This document shows positions 50,701 through 64,000 of a DNA stretch of 64,000 bases, one piece after another. The stretch is from Isoetes taiwanensis (lineage: Eukaryota; Streptophyta; Lycopodiopsida; Isoetales; Isoetaceae), in assembly GCA_021234155.1 (NCBI GenBank), contig JAJEKV010000039.1, positions 3,350,001-3,414,000 of the forward strand, given 5' to 3'. Position numbers and translations under genes: made by a program. Numbering within the stretch: position 1 is the first letter of the stretch; each line of letters begins with the position of its first letter. The notes beneath the pieces are model-generated. The model saw nothing but the letters and a program-made list of their open reading frames with translations. It had not been told where the DNA came from and did no database searches.

Positions 50701-51595
50701 ACATAAACTCAAACAGCAGCATATGTTCCCCTGTTTGCACACATGAACTGAGTAAGAAACATAGGTTTTATATAATTTAAAACTACAACAACATCATATT
50801 TTCTAGAGTCAAGAAAAGACCAAGTTTTGTTTGCTAGTATAAAATTCTAAGACTGGAACTTGCCTTTTTCGTCACAGAAGCCTTTGAAATCAACAATATG
50901 TTTGTGATGAATTCTCTCCAAAATTCCAACCTCTTCAAGGAAAACCTTGGAAGAAATTCTAACATCTTTTCTTTCATGTTTCACAGCCATGGCACTGCCT
51001 TTTTTAGGATATACCACATAGACAGTGCCGAAACCTCTTTGTCCCTGGATGTCAAGCCTGAGAATGTTTTGCTAGATGCAGGATATACAGCCAAGGTTTC
51101 AGATTTTGGCATATCAAAAACAGGGTGGCCTGGGGATACAACATTCAGAACCACAGATGTAAGCTGCCTTGGAGGATCAAGAGGATACATGGATCCTTCA
51201 TTAAGTGTGGATTATACCCTTTCTACCAAGAATGATGTGTACAGTTTTGGAGTTTTAGTATTAGAGATTATTTCTGGCCAGAGGGCCATGAGGATCTACC
51301 AGACAGATTCTGCAGTTTCTTCTTAGTCTCGCCATAGCTCTGATGTTGAAGAAATATTGCTGGTTAATTGGGTGAGGAGAAAATTTGAGGAGGAAAAACA
51401 GGAATTAAAGCTTTTGCTTGATCCTGCCTTGCAAGGCTATTATGATGAGAATGAGTTTATGACATTGTTTCACCTTGGCTTAGATGTACTCAGCAGAACA
51501 GAGAAGATAGACCTAACATGGCTTTGGTAAAAAAGAGCATGGATGACAAGTTATTCATGAATCTGCTTTACTCGATGCTTATCCATAAGTCATAA
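47756..51595 (+). pseudogene. Receptor-like kinase with Cys-rich ectodomain, inverted N-lobe
   Basis: Plus-strand exon 47756-48179 encodes Cys-rich modules (GCGGHCLNKTIDC, then LTCRNKTCTDDP; GCGALCYNDEDC, then LVCLNRLCDEDP) and a membrane span (IIGGVLGSVVILGFLVWW), with one frameshift near 47975-48010 and a good GTAAGT donor. A juxtamembrane piece (TLVRRYRLAEVRQM) ends near 50565. The N-lobe lies on minus: GQRGFGTVYV and AMAVKHERKD (51044-50864), then a GC-AG intron and LLFEFMSKGNLRQVL to YLHHGADPSIIHL (50730-~50565). The C-lobe resumes on plus at 51047 with LDVKPENVLLD, VSDFGISK and GGSRGYMDPSL. Beyond it lie an in-frame TAG (51324-51326), then VNWVRRKF, a one-base shift, CTQQNREDRPNM and a stop at 51595. 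Inversion, stop and shifts make it a pseudogene as read. Confidence 0.85.
49541..50143 (-). other. Unidentified minus-strand exon-like stretches in the kinase intron
   Basis: At 50143-49983 the minus strand has AG before and GTGAGG after an open stretch reading FKSTEAEVSKTDMDSVSTSA, then SSLGLSSHLNADILLSVRKL. Further down (about 49640-49555) it reads CHFSDQSSPHDVPSADFFYE. Both look protein-like, but I recognise no family and they do not continue the kinase. They may be remnants of another gene inserted in the kinase intron. Confidence 0.3.
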
Positions 51596-52787
51596 TAAGT
51601 CAAGGGACTCTCGCTACACCTTCTACACCACCATTGAAGTCTACATAAAGTTAGGTTCTAGATGGGTTATTGTTCATCTTTTGTTCCAGGTCATTGATTT
51701 GCAGAATCTTATCTCCGTTGTGCCAGATAAGGGCCATGAATTTCTTCTATGAAACCCCAATGAAAGTTCCAATGGTGAAGGATGTTTGAAGCAACAACAT
51801 TAAATCGATATTTTTGAGGTTGTAAATCAGCATGATTTTTTTGACAAAGTCTAGCTTATATTCTGCATCTTATATTCGCAGTCTAGCTCCTTTCTGAGGG
51901 CAGGAGAACATGTTTTCCTGTGTTCAAATCCTTGTGTCTATCTGTTCTGAAGTTGGTTCAGGTTCGCCATGGTTTGTAAAGAGTCTGTTGGGGCTACCTA
52001 AATTGAACGGTCTGTCGGCGATCACAAAGAAAGAAAAATTTTGATTGGAAATGCTCTCAATGTAATTCAAAAAAGGCATTTTTATCTTGCTTGATGTTGT
52101 TCATGCAGTCCAGCTCTTGACAATGTCTTGGGTCATGCAACCATTCAAGTATCATCCTTTTGAATACATTCTAACAAGAAATTTGTGTGTTTGTCAATGG
52201 AGCCATCAGGATCACATGTTGCAGAAGCTGTGATCAGGTCCCTTGATAGGGTGCTATTGGAACAATGCGAAGTCACTTGTGGGATGGAAGGTGCTCTTGT
52301 TCAGATGTGCAAGGTAACAATTTTTGATACATGATCATTCATGGGATATATAGCTCATGGGATATATAGCTGTATAATTTGATGGATTGCATAGTGTCAA
52401 TTGCTCCATGATTTATCTTAGCATCGATGCCCAGTTAGGTCACCCTTTATTCGTGACTCTGCAGGATGTTGGGAATAATGTTGGACATAATATGCAATAG
52501 GTATGGCTCTTATGTCTTGCGCAGCCTTTCTTCTCTACTATTTCTTCTCTACTAAGTGGGACTACGGTCCATACATCACTAAAGCCATCGCACATCAAGT
52601 TGGTTGGTTATTTATCAGGTGCATCAAATTGTGGGGCAACCATCACCATACCAACATCCAGATATGTACAGAAGAAGCATCATGGATACTCGAAAATGCT
52701 GACAACACTCATGAATAAGATACTGAAAACTTCAAAAGGCAACAATTGCATGAAGTGTCATCCATATGCAAGTCCAATTTTGCATGT
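51596..52787. other. Mostly empty; one possible exon
   Basis: This follows the kinase stop and ends at the duplication edge. A plus-strand stretch at about 52200-52314 reads MEPSGSHVAEAVIRSLDRVL, then LEQCEVTCGMEGALVQMCK, and ends at a GTAACA donor, so it could be an exon of an unknown gene. Nothing else is supportable. Confidence 0.3.
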
Positions 52788-52893
52788 AGTGAAATTCTAT
52801 TCCTTGTTAGTGGTATTTTAGCTTTAAAATGCAAACACTTTTAGGCTAGGAAAACAAATCCCTATAATTATACCATTCACATGGCTCGATATT

Positions 52894-52999
52894 AAACAAA
52901 GAAGATCCAACACGAAACAATCAAACCGAAAATGCACTCTTGGTTTAAACAAAGAAGATCTAACACGAAACAATCAAACCGAAAATGCACTCTTGGGTC
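52894..52999 (+). repeat. Two-unit 53-bp tandem repeat (copy 2)
   Basis: Units at 52894-52946 and 52947-52999 correspond to 1307-1412. A short AATAG microsatellite follows at about 53266-53298, with one unit more than in copy 1. Confidence 0.85.
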
Positions 53000-53003
53000 A
53001 CCA

Positions 53004-53480
53004 GAGGGCAACCCTCCATGCGCAACACCTTGTTTTTTATTGAGAGGTTCCATATATGTGGTTCCAACATTGTTCGTGACTAAATATATAAGTCCTCCTT
53101 TAATATCTTTCAAAAATCAATCTGCATCCTCTATAGCCTGCCAATATTTGCATACATTAATAAGGATTTGTTTTTATATCAGTCGGATCCTTTAGCTTCA
53201 ACCCATCATGCGTCACAGCTCTCAATCACCACTGCTTGAGTTCAATGATATGCCAGTATTGTAATAGAATAGAATAGAATAGAATAGAATAGAATAAAGA
53301 GTACACATAAAGTTGCTCCTAAGCATAGCCAGTTGGAATTAGTGATCATTATTTCCATGAGCACAACAGTTTGAACCATGACACCGTTACCACTTTGTCT
53401 TGCGTCCCCGCCATAAGTAAATCCTCCAGGGTGAAATCATCCATAAAAGAACAAGGTGCTGCGCACGGAGGGTTGCCCTC
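53004..53480. mobile_element. MITE-like element with 26-bp inverted ends (copy 2)
   Basis: GAGGGCAACCCTCCATGCGC plus AACACC at 53004-53029 is mirrored at 53455-53480 with two mismatches. The arms themselves contain a small palindrome (GGAGGGTTGCCCTCC). The 477-bp body is noncoding. The right arm is followed by CATGGCC and by words (GGCTTAAATCATAGTTCA) that recur at 56799-56865, so the element may belong to a larger repeat family. No clear target-site duplication. Confidence 0.45.
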
Positions 53481-54299
53481 CATGGCCATACCATAGGGTG
53501 AAGTGGCTTAAATCATAGTTCAAAGTCATGTTTTGACAATCAATTTAAATTGCTACTTCAAAACAATAGAGTACTTGATACCATGTCTTTATAGGAATTT
53601 ATAGATAGTGGAATCGTCGGATTCTTAGAAATATACGAAACAATGTATGAAGAATGCAAATAGAGAAATGGGGGGGAGGGCAAAAGAACTTAAGAACTGA
53701 GGATTGTTTTGCATGTCAATTTTGTTCAGGGTATGAAGGAAGAATTCAATTTTATAAATTGAATGGCTAAGCATTTAATAGCATGAAGTACATGGAAGTT
53801 GCAAGCAAGATAGAGTTACTTAAAAATGCAAATGCAATGGCATGTCTTTTGTTGCTCAATAGTTATGGGTCAGGTTCTGAGCTTAGGCCCTGTCGAAGGC
53901 AATGATTTGGAGTCCGTGGTTGAGCTCGAACGTGCGTTTACCCCAGCTCTTGCCTTCATTGTAGCTAATGCGACTCCTAATGGATAACCGAGAATTTTGT
54001 CAAGCAATGCTCCTGCCATTGTGACATGTAGCGTCTTCGATGCAGTGATGATGATGAGTGAACACTGTGCTAATAACTCAATCAAAATGCTATAAACAAA
54101 AACACGTGCACGTTTCATGAAGAAAGAAAGAAAAAAAAATTTAACGTCCACATGTAATCCTTACATCCACCCCCAGACTATCTAGTCCGATTATCCCTGT
54201 CTCCTGTAAGTGATGTAGAAAGTAGTGAAATAGTACCTCAATGATATTTTACAAACTCCTGCATAAGCATATAAGTAGCACATGTACCTCAACTTTAAG

Positions 54300-54870
54300 T
54301 CATTTGTCATGATAACAAAGTGCCTTCAGTGCCTTCTTTATCTTCTTTGCATCAGGATTCATGCCATCTATGATGTCTGAGGGTGAATGAGCAAGTACAT
54401 CTGGCCTCGAATTTTCGAAACCTTTGATAGCCACGGTAGTTTTTCCCATGAATGCAACAAAACTCATTAGAGATCCCAAGATCATGAATTGAATCCCATA
54501 AAAAAGCTTGTAACCATTACTTGCAAGTTAAGATTTTGTGGACCGGAATGGACTAGTGTCATATTCTGATTGAGAGCATATTCTAGAATATGATTTGACT
54601 CTGACATATGTCGAAAAGACTGGCATCCTCTTCGTAGATCCAATCCTTAAGCACGCGTTCAATGGCATTAATACCAAATACTTCAAGCATACTAAGGGTA
54701 CAATGAGCCGCAACTGTGTGAATAGAATTGACCGGGCTTTTGTTGGTTGCTCTGACGTTGATTACCTCGAATTGCAGCGCCTTTACATTATTTATTTGCG
54801 CCAATTGGTTGCAGAAGGTAGATATTAAGCTTTCTTGAAGCATTTTCTTGTAGAATTTACCCATATATGT
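54300..54870 (-). other. Possible downstream exons of the lipase-like gene
   Basis: Two minus-strand stretches look protein-like: about 54830-54640 (SPVNSIHTVAAHCTLSMLEV, then IERVLKDWIYEEDASLF) and about 54425-54305 (FENSRPDVLAHSPSDIIDGM, then NPDAKKIKKALKAL, ending before a stop). They follow the lipase-like fragment on the same strand and both are present, more damaged, in copy 1. I cannot assign a family and the exon limits are guesses. Confidence 0.3.
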
Positions 54871-55473
54871 TTATATTTATGATTTGTAATATACGGGAAG
54901 CATCCTTTACCTTATGCCTTAATTCTGTTCGTATAAATGGCATTTGGTATCTGATGCAATGAAGCTTATTGCCGTTTCATAGCTCTAAATTGTTGAGTAA
55001 TTTATGGAATTTGAAGAAAATAGTGTGAGCAGGAAATTGGTACCATTGAGGCCCTGCATATTTTATATGCTATGATCAGTCTGACTCCTGATTCTGGGAT
55101 GTCAGTTTGCATGCATTTTTGAATATCGAATTCCATGATTTAATTCCATATTACATGCATTTTTGCATTTCTTATTTTTAATAGATATACAATATTAAAT
55201 TGTGAAGTCAGCCTGAAGCACATGCACTGATTGAGATTCACTATTTGGCACACAAGTCTTGAACCTTGGTATATAAGGCTAATCAAATGTTTTAAGTAGT
55301 GGCTCTCAAAGAAACAAGTTAAGGAGTCAAGATCCTTGGAAGGCCTTAGTAGATCTAATATATTAATCCTAGAAATGGCATTGTAAGCAAACACTACAAT
55401 GAGGGATTTTCTAGGTCTGATACAAACCAATAATGCCAACCTGCCTATTCCAAGCTTATCTAATGACTACATT

Positions 55474-55990
55474 TCATTTATCCCCTATTACAAAGACCAT
55501 ATGCTCTTGAGCAGCCTTAAGTTCCAAATTCCATCTTTTAAGTAACTCTGATAGACCAGGGGCACTGAATCCAACAATAGGGAGCACTAATCTGTTAGAA
55601 AAATTTGCAGAATCCAAAAGGGCAAGTCCAGCACCCAAACTATGATCTGTGAGCAACAAAGATCTACTAGGATAGGCTGCAAAGCTTGCTTTGTATATTT
55701 CACTGCCTGGGAATAGTAATCTAGGGTTTCATTGGCAAACATGGAGCATATGCCAGAGGGTACAAAGGGAATACCTGGAAATCCTTGACCGAACATGTTC
55801 TGGCCTGTGCAAAGATCCGACATTCCGTCTTTTGAAATTCAGCAGTGCCTCGAAATGCAACAATCATTCGCTCAGTAAAATGATGAAGGTATACATGAGC
55901 ATGGGCTCCTCCATGAGGAGCAAGCAGGAAAGAGTTTAGTGGGCAAACTCCAGCCAGAGATGTTTTGGAGACGTGGGTGTGCGTAGGATT
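55474..55990 (-). pseudogene. Class-3-lipase-like gene fragment (copy 2)
   Basis: Alpha/beta-hydrolase lipases of this class cut acylglycerols or other esters with a Ser nucleophile in GxSxG. The minus strand reads VYLHHFTERMIVAFRGTAEF, then, after a one-base shift, KDGMSDLCTGQNMFGQG and GIPFVPSGICSMFANETLDY. After another shift comes LLLTDHSLGAGLALLDSANF, then PIVGFSAPGLSELL and a stop. The order (IVAFRGT, elbow, FSAPG) fits the class. The elbow has Asp for the first Gly (DHSLG) in both copies. With at least two shifts I treat it as a pseudogene. The 5' end is not found; a palindromic repeat lies just upstream. Confidence 0.6.
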
Positions 55991-56100
55991 TGCAGACATG
56001 TCTACCAAAGGGGATAGCCACCATCGCCAAAACACCGGTTAGCCTGTTTCCAGAGTGCCTCCCTAGAAACAGAAATGACCGCCAGTTTACAGCCAATAAT

Positions 56101-56203
56101 GGGTTTGTAGCAGTTATTGGCATATTCTGGGCATATACTGGCATATACCTGGAATATACCACAAACCCCACATGGACAAGGGTTTGCCCCTTAGGGGCAA
56201 CCC
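56101..56203. repeat. Dispersed palindromic repeat (copy 2)
   Basis: About three GGCATAT words at 12-14-base spacing (56118-56158) are followed by a 24-bp palindrome (halves GGGTTTGCCCC and GGGGCAACCC, 56180-56203). It is the reverse complement of 47621-47705 over most of its length. Confidence 0.7.
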
Positions 56204-56322
56204 AAAATATTGCAACAAATACTAAAGGCCCATCCTAATATGTCATCATTTGACAAAGGCAAACTTAATTTTCATTCAAGTGCATATTTAGATCAGTCTA
56301 ACCACCCTAAAACTTCATCAAC

Positions 56323-56570
56323 TAGACTTCAAATTCTGATATATGTACAAATAAATTTGATGTTCATGCTAATTTTTACATTGACGGTTCGGTTCACTTG
56401 TACTAATAATAAATTTGACATTGTTGTTGATGTTCATATTGATGCTTCACCTCAAATTCTAACTAATAAATGTGTCGTTCTTGTTAATGTTCATATTGAT
56501 GGTTCACCTCAAATTCTGATATGTACTAAAAAAATTGATGTTCTTGCTGATGTTCATGTTGATGGTTCAG
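56323..56570 (+). repeat. ~60-bp tandem repeat with one open frame (copy 2)
   Basis: About four units at 52-66-base spacing share GATGTTCATATTGATGGTTC and CACCTCAAATTCT. They lie in one open plus-strand frame (56210-56668) that reads VDVHIDASPQIL, VNVHIDGSPQIL and ADVHVDGSEI in turn. There is no start context or domain that makes it a gene, and copy 1 does not keep the frame, so I list it as a repeat. Confidence 0.65.
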
Positions 56571-56679
56571 AAATAACAGAGCTAAATCCTGTTGATGCAA
56601 GAGGGATATTGTTGTCCCAACTTCTCACACTGATGCAAGAGGGATACTGTTGCCCCAACTTCTCATAGAGGGCACAGAC

Positions 56680-59009
<2,330 letters not shown>

Positions 59010-59103
59010 TTACGTTCCGGATGCAACAAATCACAATGTCAATTCACAAATTTGAAGATGATCTAGTTAGAATGCATAAACAATGCTGAAACTACATATA
59101 TTA

Positions 59104-59337
<234 letters not shown>

Positions 59338-59603
59338 TCAGATAATAATACAAACTTCTGATAAGCAAAAAACTAACATTCTGCCCTATCCAGAATGGTT
59401 AGCAGGAAATAAAAAGCATGAAAACTCAAATCCACTCACAAATGTTATCATTCACCTTACCTTGCTTTTATCACTGGCCTGGCCAATAAGTAATTCCTTC
59501 AACCCATGACGCTTTTGATAGTCTTCAATAAACTCAATCTTCTGTTCTATGAGCTCAGAACTTGATCCAACCTTCCCAATAGTTAAAAATATGTGGTTTC
59601 TTA

Positions 59604-62205
<2,602 letters not shown>

Positions 62206-63580
62206 CTCCCGAGTAGGTGCAAGTATAAGAGCTGAAGGAAATGCTTGTCGACTCCGTTGTTGATTCGAATCTTGCAGTTGCAAGATCTTTTCAATAATAG
62301 AAAAGCAAAAGGCTGCTATATTTCCAGATCCAGTTTGTGCACATGCCATCAAATCCCTCCCTGCTAAAGAAATCGGAATTGCATATCTTTGCACTGGAGT
62401 AGGCTTTTCATATTTGCACAATTTAATATTTTCAAATAGAACTGTACAGAAACCTAGATATGCAGAACTCTCCACTGCAGCTGGTGCATTACTTCCATGG
62501 ACTTCAACTGGTGCATCTTCATATTTGTCAAAGTCAATACCTATGTTTTCCCTCTCTAAAACACAGTCTTCATCGTAGGGAGGATATGAAGGACTTCTAG
62601 CAACTTCTGCTTTCCTACCTCTTCCTCTACAGCTTTCTAGCTGCCTTCTTCCAGCAGTATAAGCATTAATAGAATCACCACGAAAGTCATAACCCCTGGA
62701 TGTTGTATTCCACTTTGATGAGATTCCACTCCATCCAGATGCATTAATATTATTACTATAACGCTGTGGAGTTGCATTCCAAGCTTGCGGTGCTGCATTC
62801 CAATCTCCACCATTATTTAAACTACCGTACGTGTCTCCAGCAGCTGGCAGGTTCATTTCCTCCAGCAACATTCCATCCAGAGCTGGCAAACTCGCTCCAG
62901 AACTAACAGGTTCATTTGCAATAGCATACCATCCAGAACTGGCAGGATCACTTTCCCACAAGCATTCCATCCAAAACTGGCAGGTGCATTCCCTCCAGTA
63001 GCATTCCAATCAGAACTGTTCCATGGGAATCACCCCATCTCTGTGCAGCTCCAGAACTAGCTCCATGAGTACCGTTCCACCCATTTGCACCAGCCCAGCC
63101 AGAGTTACCCCAATTAGACTCTGCTACATGAGCACCATCTCCCAACCTGCTGTAATGTTGCTAACGTCTTGCCCTCCATAGCATGCATTTCCCTAAAAAT
63201 AATTTGCATTTGTGTTTGCAGCAGCAGGTTGCTGATTATAATTATTCCAAGCATACTCGTTTGCATAAGCATCCCGGTTTGCATTCCCATTATGAGAAAT
63301 CATTCATGAGCAAGTACTCCATATTCTTGTTTAAAGGAGCAAAGGAAAAAAATATTCAGACTGATCAGACTGATCTTAGCAAAGGGAAAAATAAGCAACG
63401 CAAAATGTCAGTAAAGAAAGGTTATCCTAGGCATCATATTACGCACCCTAATTTAGAATTCGATATTTTTTTTAAATTTGTACAGGTACAACCCAAAGTT
63501 TTCAAGTTTCTTGGTTCAAAAATATTGATGCCTTCACCTGCAGAGTCTACTGTAGAGATAGCCAACAAATAAACTCATAC

Positions 63581-63806
63581 CTGTTGTACTGGACTTTCCG
63601 ACTCCACCCTTGCCAGATGCTACAGCAATTATATGATCAACCCCAGGAAGCTCCGGCTTCGTTAAAGGGGCCTTCACCTTTCCGGGTACATTAGCATAAA
63701 AGCAAGGCTTCTGCCAACGACACCACGTTACTGCATCACCAGAAAAAGAAGGCCACGCATCATAAAAACCATGACAATTTAGGGTACGCCATCTCCGGCT
63801 CATCAT
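63581..63806 (-). CDS. NUBPL/IND1-like P-loop Fe-S assembly protein, first exon (partial)
   Basis: The minus strand reads a basic presequence-like start (MMSRRWRTLNCHGFYDAWPS), then KPELPGVDHIIAVASGKGGV and GKSSTT, ending at an ACAG/GTATGAG donor (63581). The SGKGGVGKSS deviant Walker A marks the Mrp/NBP35 ATPase group; the position close behind a short N-terminal extension fits mitochondrial IND1 (INDH), which builds Fe-S clusters for respiratory complex I. The next exons would lie below 63581 on minus, but none is found there: helicase sequence begins by about 63320. Either an intron hides the rest elsewhere or the gene is a fragment. Frame quality is good here but lost in copy 1. Confidence 0.65.
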
Positions 63807-64000
63807 CCTGCCGATGCTCTACTAAACTAACGACTCCAAATGTTCACCTCAAGGCCAGCTCCTAGACAAGCAAATGTATTTAGAATTGTGCCCATTCATA
63901 GCTGCATGCAGAGTCGGCAGAATCCGCTATGAAAACAAGGTGAATGCAATGGCTGTTACACACTGGTGCCTTCCATTATGAAAGATTTCCACCTTTTCCG

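Noticed and set aside
56210-56668. 152-codon frame as a gene
   Set aside because: Most of it is the ~60-bp repeat array, the frame breaks in copy 1, and no promoter or domain is visible.

Overview
This window is nuclear DNA of a land plant, most likely a seed plant. It is AT-rich, has long stretches without genes, and carries genes split into many short exons with GT-AG introns. The recognisable proteins are plant types: a chloroplast-targeted aspartokinase, a GDSL esterase, a receptor-like kinase, CYP65/PUB49 and a DDX3-type RNA helicase. I cannot name the lineage. There are no operons, CRISPR arrays or bacterial genes.

Layout. The two ends are direct copies of one segment of at least 11.2 kb: copy 1 at 1201-~12450, copy 2 at 52788-64000 (running off the window). 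Each copy carries, in the same order, a broken class-3-lipase-like gene (-), a broken DDX3-type DEAD-box helicase gene (-), a reversed five-exon piece of CYP65 (+) lodged inside the helicase gene, and the start of a NUBPL/IND1-like P-loop Fe-S protein gene (-). Between the copies lie a decayed retroelement mosaic (13.6-19.4 kb) ending in an LTR-like block, about 16 kb with no gene I can support (19.4-35.6 kb), and a gene island. The island holds a GDSL esterase gene (+, 35792-37242) converging on an aspartokinase gene (-, 37759-42091, 13 exons), an uncertain acidic gene (-), a tandem array of a SINE-like repeat (43.8-45.0 kb), and a receptor-like kinase locus (47756-51595).

Most striking points. 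(1) The kinase locus has an internal inversion of about 480 bp: the N-lobe exons lie on the minus strand, the rest on plus, and turning the segment back restores the catalytic-loop junction in frame. (2) The CYP65 piece inside the helicase is flanked by two copies of the same helicase exon with its introns; both large copies share this, so it predates the 11-kb duplication. (3) Copy 1 differs from copy 2 mostly at CTG/CAG triplets, which read CG, CCG or CGG in copy 1. That is not what methyl-cytosine decay produces and looks like basecalling error at CHG-methylated sites, so many single-base 'frameshifts' here may be technical. (4) Several short dispersed or foldback repeats recur.

The only genes likely to work are the aspartokinase (lysine, threonine and methionine synthesis in plastids) and the GDSL esterase, and each shows isolated one-base breaks. 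I see no new multi-gene system; the interest is structural.
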